From assembly GCA_947630255.1 (NCBI GenBank), contig CANRGU010000061.1:1-7333 (forward strand): DNA of 7,333 bases. Reading direction: 5' to 3'. Made by a program: the position numbers and the translations under genes. The notes below the pieces were generated by a model. The model ran no database searches. It was given only the letters and a program-made list of their open reading frames with translations, and was not told the DNA's origin. Below, one piece after another: positions 1 to 6,584 of the stretch. Every line of letters starts with the position of its first letter. Position 1 is the first letter of the stretch. This DNA is from an uncultured Clostridia bacterium (lineage in GTDB: Bacteria > Bacillota > Clostridia > TANB77 > CAG-508).

Positions 1-279
1 GGTGCATCTAAAAAAGACATTTCTAGGGTATTCAATGCAGAAACTTTTATAGTAGGTTTAATAGCAGGGCTACTTGGAATAGGAATAACAGTGCTACTTA
101 CAATTCCAATCAATGGAATTATATATGGACTTACAGGAGTAAATGTTAAAACTATGGTACCACCAATTGCAGGAATAATACTTGTTGTAATCAGCATGCT
201 ACTTACAATCACAGCAGGACTAATACCTTCAAAATTGGCAAGTAAAAAGGATCCAGTAGTTGCATTAAGAGTAGATTAA
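1..279 (+). CDS. ABC transporter permease, FtsX/MacB type (C-terminal part, 5' end outside window)
   Basis: The frame is open from base 1 and ends at TAA 277-279, giving the last 92 residues of a longer protein. It opens with GASKKDISRVF, the cytoplasmic coupling segment that in FtsX-domain permeases usually follows 'RRKEIGIMRAL'. Two hydrophobic segments follow (about residues 16-40 and 57-80), separated by a short loop. The tail PSKLASKKDPVVALR matches the family's usual ending (P-x-x-x-A-x-x-x-P-V-x-A-L-R). Such permeases pair with a MacB/LolD-like ATPase and act in export of peptides, lipoproteins or antimicrobials, or in cell-wall control. The ATPase partner and the large extracytoplasmic domain would lie upstream, so the substrate cannot be inferred. 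The internal ATG at 91 is not a start: the upstream residues belong to the same domain. The next gene begins 14 nt downstream, suggesting co-transcription. Confidence 0.88.
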   Translation, partial: GASKKDISRVFNAETFIVGLIAGLLGIGITVLLTIPINGIIYGLTGVNVKTMVPPIAGIILVVISMLLTITAGLIPSKLASKKDPVVALRVD

Positions 280-293
280 ATGGAGATGAACAA

Positions 294-857
294 ATGAAAG
301 AAGTATATATTGTACTAACACATACAGGAACTACATTATCTGGTATTGTAAAATATTATACAAAGAAAAAATACACACATGTTTCACTAGGGCTAGACTC
401 TGAATTGACTGAACTATATTCATTCGGACGATTAAACCCATATAATCCATATAGAGCAGGGTTTATACATGAACAAATACACGGAGGAACCTTTGCAAGA
501 TTCAAAAATACAATATCAGCAGTATACTCATTAAAAGTTACAAATGAGCAGTATGAAAAAATTTATAAAATGATACAAGATATGAAAGAAGAAAAAAACA
601 AATATAAATTCAATATAATCGGATTATTTTTAGTAAGTGTAAATAAAAAGTATAAAAAAGAGGATAAATTTTATTGTGCTGAATTTGTAAAATATATATT
701 AGAGACTTGTTTAAATAAAAAACTTTTGCCTGAAATCGTAAAGCCTATGGATTTTTTAGAATTAAATGGTATACAATGTATATACGAAGGGCTTTTAGCA
801 AATTATGATTATACTAGCAACAGCCATGAAGTTTATAAAACTGATATCATTGCATAA
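294..857 (+). CDS. Permuted NlpC/P60-like (YiiX/YebB-type) putative cysteine peptidase/amidase
   Basis: A 187-residue protein with no signal peptide or membrane segment, so probably cytoplasmic. It has the order of the circularly permuted papain-like fold: a histidine early (YTHVSLGLD, H29) and the candidate nucleophilic cysteine late (KFYCAEFV, C128). Between them lie YSFGR (42-46) and a charged helical linker (about 84-104). The start TTMxx-like segment THTGTTLSGIVKYYT (9-23) is typical of clostridial members. Family enzymes or relatives act on amide or thioester bonds in cell-wall peptides or lipids; no substrate can be assigned here. A GGAG at 281-284 sits 9 nt before ATG 294 and fixes the start. 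The gene follows the permease after 14 nt and is probably in its operon. The residues after about 170 look poorly conserved. Family assignment is fairly secure; catalysis is inferred from the H/C pair only. Confidence 0.72.
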   Translation: MKEVYIVLTHTGTTLSGIVKYYTKKKYTHVSLGLDSELTELYSFGRLNPYNPYRAGFIHEQIHGGTFARFKNTISAVYSLKVTNEQYEKIYKMIQDMKEEKNKYKFNIIGLFLVSVNKKYKKEDKFYCAEFVKYILETCLNKKLLPEIVKPMDFLELNGIQCIYEGLLANYDYTSNSHEVYKTDIIA

Positions 858-879
858 TTTAAAATGCAATAATTATAAA
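849..879 (+). promoter_or_regulatory. Candidate promoter overlapping a 7-bp inverted repeat before the DUF362 gene
   Basis: TTGCAT (850-855) and TATAAA (874-879) are separated by 18 nt, an acceptable sigma-A arrangement. The -35 lies in an inverted repeat, attgcat (849-855) and atgcaat (864-870), that spans the stop codon of the upstream gene. The repeat is AT-rich and lacks a clean T run, so it is at best a weak terminator. In so AT-rich a genome a match like this can arise by chance. Confidence 0.3.
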
Positions 880-885
880 TTTTAA

Positions 886-901
886 GCAACTATAAAGTTG
901 C
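886..901 (+). other. Small hairpin in the DUF362 5' leader
   Basis: gcaac (886-890) and gttgc (897-901) can form a 5-bp stem with a 6-nt loop, ending 9 nt before the GGGGG Shine-Dalgarno. If the promoter at 850-879 is used, transcription would start near 886, so the hairpin would sit at the extreme 5' end of the mRNA, where stems can slow decay. No T run follows, so it is not a terminator. Weak evidence. Confidence 0.22.
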
Positions 902-921
902 ATAGTAAAAGGGGGATAAAA

Positions 922-1800
922 ATGGAAAAATCAAAAGTATATTTTTGCAAAGAAATTACACCAGAAAACATTGTTAAAATGTATGATGTGCTTAAAAAAC
1001 CTTTAACAGGTAAAGTAGCAGTTAAATTACATTCAGGAGAAAGAGGAAATCAAAATTATATAAGACCAGAAATGGTAAAAAAGATAGTAGAGCATGTAAA
1101 TGGAACAGTTGTTGAATGTAATACAGCTTATGATGGAGCAAGAGATACAACAGAAAAACATAAGCAACTAATGGAAGAACATGGTTGGACAAAATATTTT
1201 AATGTAGACATTATGGATGCAGAAGGGGAAGATAAAGTATTAGAAATTCCAAATGGAAAAGTAATTAAGAAAAATTATGTAGGAAAAAATATTGATAACT
1301 ATGATTCAATGCTTGTTTTATCACACTTTAAAGGACATCCAATGGGAGGATATGGAGGAGCACTAAAACAATTATCAATTGGTGTAGCATCAGGAAAAGG
1401 AAAAAGATATATTCATTGTGTTGGAAAAGAAAATGCAAGCTATGATGAAATGTTTAAAGTAGATCAATTAAAATTTTTAGAAGCTATGGCAGACGCAGCA
1501 AGTAGTGTAGTTAAAAAATTCGAAGGAAATATTGTATATATAAATGTAATGTGCAATATGAGCGTAGACTGTGACTGCTGTAATGTTGCAGAAGATCCAT
1601 GTATGAAAGATATTGGAATATTAGCATCTTTAGATCCAGTTGCAATAGATGAGGCTTGCATAGATTTAGTTAAAAATTCAAATGATCCAGGAAAAGAGCA
1701 TTTATTAGAGAGAATTAACTCAAGACATGGAATACACACAATTGAAGCAGCAAGCGATTTAGGAATTGGAAATAGAGATTATGAATTAATTGAAGTATAA
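922..1800 (+). CDS. DUF362 domain protein, short form without a fused ferredoxin domain
   Basis: A 292-residue protein that is recognisably DUF362 (PF04015) along its length: KVAVKLHSGERGNQNYIRP (31-49), GTVVECNTAYDGARD (61-75), a central SHFKGHPMGGYGGALKQLSIG (134-154), and a C-terminal DIGILASLDPVAIDEACIDL (230-249). The family is common in anaerobes, often fused to a 4Fe-4S ferredoxin domain that is absent here; its biochemical role is not established. A cysteine cluster lies at C211, C217, C219, C220 and C227 (VDCDCC...DPC), just before the DIGILAS motif, with C246 after it; these could bind metal or an Fe-S cluster, but that is inference. The frame can be extended to a TTG at 898, but a strong GGGGG Shine-Dalgarno at 911-915, 6 nt before ATG 922, makes 922 the start. 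It is followed 47 nt later by a DUF1893 gene with its own Shine-Dalgarno and no obvious terminator between them. Confidence 0.85.
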   Translation: MEKSKVYFCKEITPENIVKMYDVLKKPLTGKVAVKLHSGERGNQNYIRPEMVKKIVEHVNGTVVECNTAYDGARDTTEKHKQLMEEHGWTKYFNVDIMDAEGEDKVLEIPNGKVIKKNYVGKNIDNYDSMLVLSHFKGHPMGGYGGALKQLSIGVASGKGKRYIHCVGKENASYDEMFKVDQLKFLEAMADAASSVVKKFEGNIVYINVMCNMSVDCDCCNVAEDPCMKDIGILASLDPVAIDEACIDLVKNSNDPGKEHLLERINSRHGIHTIEAASDLGIGNRDYELIEV

Positions 1801-1847
1801 TTTTTTTACATTTATTGCAAGAATAATAGAGAAAGGAATAAAACTTT

Positions 1848-2255
1848 ATGACTAATCTAGAAAAAGTAAAAAATATATTATTAGAAAAAAACGCATCTTT
1901 GGTAGTATGCTATAAAAATGGAGATATAAAAGAATATTATCAAGACAGAATAAAAGATATAAAAGAAATTTTAATGAAAGATGAGTCAGCTCTTAAAGAT
2001 GCTATAGTTGCAGATAAAGTAATAGGAAAGGTTGCTGCTTCTCTTTTAGCAGTAGCAGGTGTAAAAGAGATTTATGCAGAAGTAATGAGCAAATTTGCAA
2101 TTCCTGTATTAGAAAAAAATAATATTAAATATGAATTTAATAATAAAGTAGAATATATAAAAAATAAAGACAATACAGGAATATGCCCAATGGAAAATAA
2201 ATATAAAAACGAAGAATATATAAAAACAATTTATGAACAAATAATTAATAATTAA
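1848..2255 (+). CDS. DUF1893 domain protein (deaminase-like fold, zinc ligands absent)
   Basis: A 135-residue protein matching DUF1893 (PF08973), whose structural representative, Thermotoga TM1506, has a cytidine-deaminase-like fold. Diagnostic segments are ASLVVCYKNGDIKEY (16-30), ADKVIGKVAASLLAVAGVKEIYAEV (55-79, split around the invariant ADK-x-x-GKAA-type motif) and NTGICPMEN (109-117). True deaminases carry H/C-A-E and P-C-x-x-C zinc ligands. Here the first position reads ADK and the second retains only one cysteine (C113, followed by PME), so zinc-dependent deamination is unlikely; a binding or other catalytic role is possible. The function is unknown. GAAAGGA at 1831-1837 supports ATG 1848. 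It lies 47 nt after the DUF362 gene; a run of seven T at 1801-1807 has no stem before it, so read-through and co-transcription are likely. The two proteins may act together, but nothing in the sequence proves it. Confidence 0.85.
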   Translation: MTNLEKVKNILLEKNASLVVCYKNGDIKEYYQDRIKDIKEILMKDESALKDAIVADKVIGKVAASLLAVAGVKEIYAEVMSKFAIPVLEKNNIKYEFNNKVEYIKNKDNTGICPMENKYKNEEYIKTIYEQIINN

Positions 2256-2305
2256 CTAACTGGTTGGATAGCGCAAACGCCCTAAAAACAGCCATTTTCA
2301 GAACA

Positions 2306-2334
2306 TTGAATTTGTAATCAATTTGTAATATAAA
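2306..2334 (+). promoter_or_regulatory. Candidate upstream promoter (P1) in the nrdD intergenic region
   Basis: TTGAAT (2306-2311) and TATAAA (2329-2334) are separated by exactly 17 nt. A transcript starting near 2341 would run through the terminator palindrome at 2386-2424 before reaching nrdD, so if P1 is real nrdD would receive only read-through from it. The hexamers are imperfect and lie inside AT-rich tandem repeats, so the match could be incidental. Confidence 0.3.
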
Positions 2335-2341
2335 TGTAATA
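2309..2341. repeat. Three imperfect 11-nt tandem repeats
   Basis: Units are aatttgtaatc (2309-2319), aatttgtaata (2320-2330) and taaatgtaata (2331-2341). The first two differ only at the last base; the third shares 8-9 positions. The 11-nt period is close to one helical turn, so equivalent bases face the same side of the DNA, as in phased protein-binding sites. They overlap the candidate P1 promoter. No known motif is recognised, and low-complexity AT sequence could give such a repeat by chance. Confidence 0.5.
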
Positions 2342-2385
2342 AATCGCCTTAGCCTTGATTTGACTAATATTAAAAGGAATCAACA

Positions 2386-2424
2386 AAAATGTTGTTGCAA
2401 TTGCAACAACATTTTATTTTTTTT
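2386..2424 (+). terminator. Strong intrinsic terminator formed by a perfect 30-bp palindrome plus T8
   Basis: Bases 2386-2415 are a perfect self-complementary palindrome centred between 2400 and 2401. As RNA it folds to a 13-bp stem (arm aaaatgttgttgc) with an AATT loop, followed after one A by eight T (2417-2424). It would end transcripts from the DUF362-DUF1893 operon. It lies directly upstream of the nrdD extended -10, covering the region where a -35 contact would be, so an additional operator role is possible (see findings). Confidence 0.8.
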
Positions 2425-2425
2425 A

Positions 2426-2434
2426 TGATATAAT
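2426..2434 (+). promoter_or_regulatory. Extended -10 promoter for nrdDG
   Basis: TGATATAAT at 2426-2434 is a perfect extended -10 (TG-N-TATAAT). The predicted start is near 2441, giving a leader of about 25 nt with a GGGGGAG Shine-Dalgarno at 2451-2457, 8 nt before ATG 2466. No good -35 exists at 16-18 nt spacing, as is normal for extended -10 promoters. No sequence matching the NrdR box consensus was seen by eye around it. Confidence 0.6.
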
Positions 2435-2465
2435 TCAATTACATTTTGAAGGGGGAGATGTTAAA

Positions 2466-4628
2466 ATGAAAATAGTAAAAAGGGATGGAACAATAGTTGC
2501 ATATAATCCAGAAAAAATAAGAGTAGCAATTCAAAAAGCTAATAATGAAGTACCAAGAAAAGAAAAGGCTTCAAAAGAGCAAATTGAAGAAATAATTAAA
2601 TACATAGAAGAATTAGACAAAGCAAGAATTTTAGTTGAAGATATACAAGATATAATAGAAGAAAAATTAATGTCTTTGCAAAAATATAAATTAGCAAAAA
2701 AATATATTACATATCGTTATACAAGAGAATTAGTTAGAAAAGCAAACACAACCGATCAGTCAATTAAAGAATTAATTGAAGGAGAAAGTGAATATTGGAA
2801 TAACGAAAACTCTAATAAAAATGCAAAAGTTGTAACAACACAAAGAGATTATTTAGCAGGTATTACAAGTACAGATATAACAAGAAGATTCTTACTTCCA
2901 GAAGATATTGTAAAAGCACATGATGCAGGAATTATACATTTCCATGATGCAGATTATTTTGCTCAAAATGCACTTCATAATTGCGATTTAATAAACTTAG
3001 AAGATATGTTACAAAACGGAACTAATATAAACGGAGTTATGATAGAAAAACCACACAAATTTTTAACAGCAATGACAATAGCAACTCAAATTATAACAGC
3101 TGTAACATCTAGCCAATATGGTGGAGCAACTGTTACAATGACACATCTTGCCCCATTTGTAAGAGATAGCTATAATTCATATCTAAAAAAATATGAAGAA
3201 AGAAATTTAACAAAAGAACAATGTGAAAAATTTGCTAAAGAAGATTTGAAAAAAGAAATAAAAGATGGTGTTCAAACATTCCAATATCAAATAAACTCTA
3301 TGACTACAACAAATGGACAATCTCCTTTCTTAAGTGTATGTTTCTATTTAGGAGAAACAGACGAATACAAAGAAGAACTAGCAATGATAATAAAAGAAAT
3401 GCTAGAACAAAGAATACAAGGAATGAAAAATGAAAAAGGTGTATATATCACACCAGCATTTCCAAAATTACTATATGTTCTAGAAGAAGACAATATTAGA
3501 GAAGGAAGTAAATATTGGTACTTAACAGAACTTGCTGCAAAATGTACAGCAAAAAGAATGGTTCCAGATTATATTTCAGAAAAGAAAATGCTAGAATATA
3601 AAATAGATAAAAATGGAAATGGAAATTGTTATCCTTGTATGGGATGCCGTTCATTCTTAACACCATATGTTGATCCTAAAACTAATAAACCAAAATATTA
3701 TGGAAGATTTAATCAAGGTGTTGTAACAATAAACTTAGTAGATGTTGCACTATCATCTGGCAAGGATATGGATATATTCTGGAATATATATGAAGAAAGA
3801 CTAGAATTATGCCATAGAGCACTTCAAGCAAGACACGAAAGATTAAGCAAAGCAACTAGTGATGTAGCACCAATTTTATGGCAACATGGAGCACTTGCAA
3901 GACTTAAAAAAGGTGAAAGTATACATGATTTATTACATGGAGGATATTCAACAATTTCACTTGGATATGCAGGACTTTATGAATGTGTAAAATATATGAC
4001 AGGAAATAGCCATACAGATAATGGAGTTGGTAAAGAATTTGGACTAAAAGTTATGCAAAAATTAAATGATAAATGTAAAGAATGGAAAACAGCAGAAAAC
4101 ATAGATTACAGTGTATATGGAACACCAATTGAATCAACAACATATAAATTTGCAAAATGTTTAAAAGATAGATTTGGTGAAATAGAAGGAATAACAGACA
4201 GAAATTATATAACAAATTCTTACCATGTACCAGTATTCGAAGAAATAGATGCTTTCGAAAAACTTAAATTAGAAAGTGAATTCCAAAGATTAAGCCCAGG
4301 TGGAGCAATATCATATATAGAAACACCAAACCTACAAAACAACTTAGATTCTGTTTTACAAGTAATCAAATTTATTTATGATAATATAATGTATGCAGAA
4401 TTAAATACAAAATCTGACTATTGTCAAAAATGTGGATTTGATGGAGAAATATTAATAGATGATAATCTAGAATGGTATTGTCCAAACTGTGGAAATAGAG
4501 ACCATGACACATTAAATGTAGCAAGAAGAACATGTGGATATATAGGAAGTAATTTCTGGAACAAAGGAAGAACGCAAGAAATAAAAGAAAGAGTATTGCA
4601 TATAGATAACAAAGATTACGAAGAATAG
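2466..4628 (+). CDS. nrdD: Anaerobic (class III) ribonucleoside-triphosphate reductase NrdD
   Basis: A complete 720-residue glycyl-radical enzyme reducing ribonucleoside triphosphates to dNTPs under anoxia, with formate as the usual reductant for this class. Domains in order: one N-terminal ATP-cone (about 1-92, starting KIVKRDGTIVAYNPEKI), which binds ATP/dATP for activity control; the ten-stranded barrel core; a C-terminal zinc site C653-x2-C656 and C672-x2-C675; and the glycyl-radical loop RRTCGYIGSNFWNKGR (687-702), with G691 the expected radical residue. C173 in LHNCDLINLED matches the thiyl-radical cysteine, and the CYPCMGCRSFL segment (388-398) carries the second-cysteine region of NrdD. 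All key motifs are present, and length fits the family (about 700-730). Start set by GGGGGAG at 2451-2457. Its activase gene follows after 11 nt. No intein, frameshift or truncation is seen. Confidence 0.98.
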   Translation: MKIVKRDGTIVAYNPEKIRVAIQKANNEVPRKEKASKEQIEEIIKYIEELDKARILVEDIQDIIEEKLMSLQKYKLAKKYITYRYTRELVRKANTTDQSIKELIEGESEYWNNENSNKNAKVVTTQRDYLAGITSTDITRRFLLPEDIVKAHDAGIIHFHDADYFAQNALHNCDLINLEDMLQNGTNINGVMIEKPHKFLTAMTIATQIITAVTSSQYGGATVTMTHLAPFVRDSYNSYLKKYEERNLTKEQCEKFAKEDLKKEIKDGVQTFQYQINSMTTTNGQSPFLSVCFYLGETDEYKEELAMIIKEMLEQRIQGMKNEKGVYITPAFPKLLYVLEEDNIREGSKYWYLTELAAKCTAKRMVPDYISEKKMLEYKIDKNGNGNCYPCMGCRSFLTPYVDPKTNKPKYYGRFNQGVVTINLVDVALSSGKDMDIFWNIYEERLELCHRALQARHERLSKATSDVAPILWQHGALARLKKGESIHDLLHGGYSTISLGYAGLYECVKYMTGNSHTDNGVGKEFGLKVMQKLNDKCKEWKTAENIDYSVYGTPIESTTYKFAKCLKDRFGEIEGITDRNYITNSYHVPVFEEIDAFEKLKLESEFQRLSPGGAISYIETPNLQNNLDSVLQVIKFIYDNIMYAELNTKSDYCQKCGFDGEILIDDNLEWYCPNCGNRDHDTLNVARRTCGYIGSNFWNKGRTQEIKERVLHIDNKDYEE

Positions 4629-4639
4629 AGGTAATATGT

Positions 4640-5131
4640 ATGAGATACAACAAAATCAGAAAAATGGATATTTCAGATGGACCAGGAGTTAGAGTATCAA
4701 TCTTTATGCAAGGATGTACCTTTAACTGCAAAGAATGTTTTAATCCAGAAACACACGACTTTAATGGTGGAAAAGAATTTACTGATGAAACCATAAATAA
4801 AGTAATAAAATTATGTGAAAACGAAAATGTAACTGGACTATCAATATTAGGAGGGGAGCCACTTCATCCAAATAATATAGAAGGAACTACAAAACTTGCA
4901 AAAACATTCAAAGAAAAGTTACCAAACAAAAATATATGGATATGGTCAGGATTTACATTCGACAAAGACTTAAAAGATAAAGAAGTAATGAAATACACAG
5001 ACGTATTAGTAGATGGAAGATATGTCGATGAACTAAGTAATCCAACACTAAAATGGAAAGGCTCAGAAAATCAAAGAGTTATAGATGTCCAAAAAAGTTT
5101 AAATAGCAATGACGTAATTTTATACAAATAA
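4640..5131 (+). CDS. nrdG: Anaerobic ribonucleotide reductase activating protein NrdG (radical SAM)
   Basis: A 163-residue radical-SAM activase that uses a 4Fe-4S cluster and S-adenosylmethionine to generate the glycyl radical on NrdD. Visible features: the N-terminal DISDGPGVRVSIFMQGC (10-26); the cluster motif C26-x3-C30-x2-C33; the SAM-contacting GGEP (71-74) after LSIL; WIWSGFTF (100-107), characteristic of NrdG; VLVDGRY; and the C-terminal KGSENQRVIDV, which is near-diagnostic for the family. Length is typical of short NrdGs (about 155-175). The AGAGGT at 4627-4632, overlapping the end of nrdD, precedes ATG 4640 by 7 nt. An out-of-frame ATG at 4636 is not used. The 11-nt gap indicates an nrdDG operon and probably coupled translation. 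A strong terminator follows at once. Confidence 0.97.
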   Translation: MRYNKIRKMDISDGPGVRVSIFMQGCTFNCKECFNPETHDFNGGKEFTDETINKVIKLCENENVTGLSILGGEPLHPNNIEGTTKLAKTFKEKLPNKNIWIWSGFTFDKDLKDKEVMKYTDVLVDGRYVDELSNPTLKWKGSENQRVIDVQKSLNSNDVILYK

Positions 5132-5135
5132 ATTT

Positions 5136-5178
5136 AAAAATTCAACAAAAAGGGACAAACCCATTTTGTTGAATTTTT
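5136..5178 (+). terminator. Terminator of nrdDG, symmetric and possibly bidirectional
   Basis: A perfect 15-bp stem (5136-5150 with 5164-5178; arm aaaaattcaacaaaa), then one A·A mismatch, a GGG/CCC step (5152-5154, 5160-5162) and an ACAAA loop. The stem ends in five T on the 3' side and begins with five A, so it could also work in the reverse direction, although the next gene is also on the + strand. It begins 4 nt after the nrdG stop codon. Confidence 0.85.
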
Positions 5179-5181
5179 CTA

Positions 5182-5210
5182 TTGCCAAACAAAATTTAAT
5201 CAATTATAAT
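5182..5210 (+). promoter_or_regulatory. Sigma-A-type promoter for the antiporter-csaA operon
   Basis: TTGCCA (5182-5187) and a perfect TATAAT (5205-5210) are separated by 17 nt. A second TATAAT follows directly (5211-5216), which might shift the start by 6 nt. The leader to ATG 5273 is about 55 nt and AT-rich; no riboswitch-like structure is evident. Confidence 0.65.
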
Positions 5211-5272
5211 TATAATCTGTATAACACAAAAATAAATGGGAATAATTCAAATATAATTTAGGAGAAAAATTC

Positions 5273-6229
5273 ATGATATTATCAATAATTCTAATTATAG
5301 TAGGATTTTTTTTGCTAATAAAAGGAGCAGATTTCCTAGTAGATGGTTCAAGCAATATAGCGAAGAAATTTAATATACCAGAAATAGTAATTGGACTAAC
5401 AATAGTTTCAATTGGCACATCTATGCCAGAACTATTTGTTAGCATATCATCAGCAATAAATGGTTATCCAGATATGGCTATTGGTAATGTAATAGGAAGT
5501 AGTATTGCAAATTTACTTCTTATTTTAGGTGCTTCAGCAATAATAAAATCCATTAAATTTAAGAGAGAAACAAGATTAATAGAAATACCTTTATGTCTAT
5601 TTGTTTCAATAATATTCCTTACATTGTGTAATATCGGACAAAATGTAACAAGAGTAGACGGAATAATACTAATTTCATTATTTATACTTTTTATTTTATA
5701 TACAATTGTAATGTCATTCGAAGCAGAAAAATTTGACAAAGAAGATGATGCTAGCGAAGAAAAAACACCGACTAAAGGGCCAATAATTAAAGACATTATT
5801 TTTATAATTTTAGGATTTATAGCATTAAAATTTGGTGGCGATTTAGCTGTAAATAACACAGTAAAAATTGCTAAAATTTTAAACGTAAGTGAAAAAATAA
5901 TTAGTATAACAATTCTTGCTATCGGAACTAGTCTTCCAGAACTCGTTACAAGTGTATCAGCTTCAATAAAAGGAGAAAGCGACATTGCAATAGGAAATAT
6001 TTTAGGTTCAAATATTTTTAATATGCTACTTATAATCGGAACATCATCACTTATAAAACCAATTGTATATAATATTAGTTATAATAAAGATATGATTATC
6101 TTAATTATAGCAACAGCATTATTATCATTATTTACTATTCTTCCACCAAAAAACAAAATGAGCAAAGCAAACGGAATTATCTATTTTGTAATGTATGTAT
6201 GTTATATGATAAGTTTATTTTATATATAG
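5273..6229 (+). CDS. Calcium/sodium antiporter, CaCA superfamily (YrbG-like)
   Basis: A 318-residue inner-membrane exchanger with the two inverted alpha-repeats of the Ca2+/cation antiporter family. Repeat 1 carries GTSMPELFVS (48-57) and PDMAIGNVIGSSIANLLLI (66-84); repeat 2 carries GTSLPELVTS (218-227) and SDIAIGNILGSNIFNMLLI (236-254). The acidic residues E53 and E223 within GTS-x-PEL correspond to the ion-binding glutamates of NCX_Mj. About ten hydrophobic segments are present. A charged loop (about 150-170, KFDKEDDASEEKTPTK) joins the halves and is shorter than the regulatory loops of eukaryotic NCX. The protein probably exports Ca2+ in exchange for Na+ or H+; direction and ion are not determined by sequence alone. 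AGGAG at 5260-5264 precedes the ATG by 8 nt. csaA follows after 25 nt in the same transcription unit. Confidence 0.95.
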   Translation: MILSIILIIVGFFLLIKGADFLVDGSSNIAKKFNIPEIVIGLTIVSIGTSMPELFVSISSAINGYPDMAIGNVIGSSIANLLLILGASAIIKSIKFKRETRLIEIPLCLFVSIIFLTLCNIGQNVTRVDGIILISLFILFILYTIVMSFEAEKFDKEDDASEEKTPTKGPIIKDIIFIILGFIALKFGGDLAVNNTVKIAKILNVSEKIISITILAIGTSLPELVTSVSASIKGESDIAIGNILGSNIFNMLLIIGTSSLIKPIVYNISYNKDMIILIIATALLSLFTILPPKNKMSKANGIIYFVMYVCYMISLFYI

Positions 6230-6254
6230 TAGAAATAAAAGGAGGAATAAAATT

Positions 6255-6584
6255 ATGGCAACATTTGAAGATTTTATGAAATTAGATATTAGAGCAGGAA
6301 CAATAATATCTGCAAATAAATTTGAAAAAGCAAAAAGACCAGCATATCAGCTAGAAATAGATTTTGGCAAGGAAATTGGTATAAAAAAATCATCTGCACA
6401 AATAACAGAGATTTATTCATTAGATGACTTAGTTGGAAAACAAATACTAGCAGTAGTAAATTTTCCTAAAAAACAAATAGCAAACTTTATCTCAGATGTA
6501 CTAGTGCTGGGCACATACAGTAAAAATGGAGTAGTACTAATTACTCCTGACGAAAAAGTTGAAAATGGAGATAAATTAGGATAA
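6255..6584 (+). CDS. csaA: CsaA-type tRNA-binding-fold protein
   Basis: A 109-residue, stand-alone tRNA-binding domain (OB fold) as in B. subtilis CsaA (about 110 residues) and related to Trbp111 and the C-terminal domain of MetRS. Family segments are FMKLDIRAGTII (7-18), KAKRPAYQLEIDFG (25-38), KKSSAQIT (44-51), VVNFPKKQIANFISDVLVLG (67-86) and VVLITPD...GDKLG at the end. CsaA forms homodimers and was first found as a suppressor of secretion (secA) defects with chaperone-like activity; its physiological substrate, RNA or protein, is not settled. The AGGAGG at 6240-6245 is a perfect Shine-Dalgarno 9 nt from the ATG. It is the last gene of the antiporter operon; a functional link between the two is not evident. 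Confidence 0.92.
   Translation: MATFEDFMKLDIRAGTIISANKFEKAKRPAYQLEIDFGKEIGIKKSSAQITEIYSLDDLVGKQILAVVNFPKKQIANFISDVLVLGTYSKNGVVLITPDEKVENGDKLG

Noticed and set aside
898..921. TTG start giving an 8-residue longer DUF362 protein
   Set aside because: The GGGGG Shine-Dalgarno at 911-915 would lie inside that extension and is ideally spaced for ATG 922; the extra residues show no family similarity, and the TTG lacks its own ribosome binding site.
1464..1739. Antisense open frame within the DUF362 gene
   Set aside because: It mirrors the conserved C-terminal motifs of DUF362 and has no start signals of its own.
1801..1807. Run of seven T after the DUF362 stop as a terminator
   Set aside because: No stable stem precedes it, and the next gene follows with its own Shine-Dalgarno 25 nt later; read-through is more likely.
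2256..2465. NrdR boxes, T-box, cobalamin or other known riboswitch before nrdD
   Set aside because: By-eye search found no pair of 16-bp NrdR-like palindromes and none of the conserved cores of these riboswitches.
4688..4696. GTTAGAGTA inside nrdG, matching one arm of the suf-type operator
   Set aside because: It is a half-site encoding Val-Arg-Val in the conserved NrdG N-terminus, without a partner arm; chance match.
4372..4794. Antisense open frame across the end of nrdD and start of nrdG
   Set aside because: Shadow of two certain genes; the translation is low-complexity (Leu/Ile/His-rich), and there is no ribosome binding site.
5464..5985. 173-codon antisense open frame within the antiporter gene
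   Set aside because: The opposite strand encodes a clear CaCA antiporter with both alpha-repeats; hydrophobic genes often give long antisense frames in AT-rich DNA.
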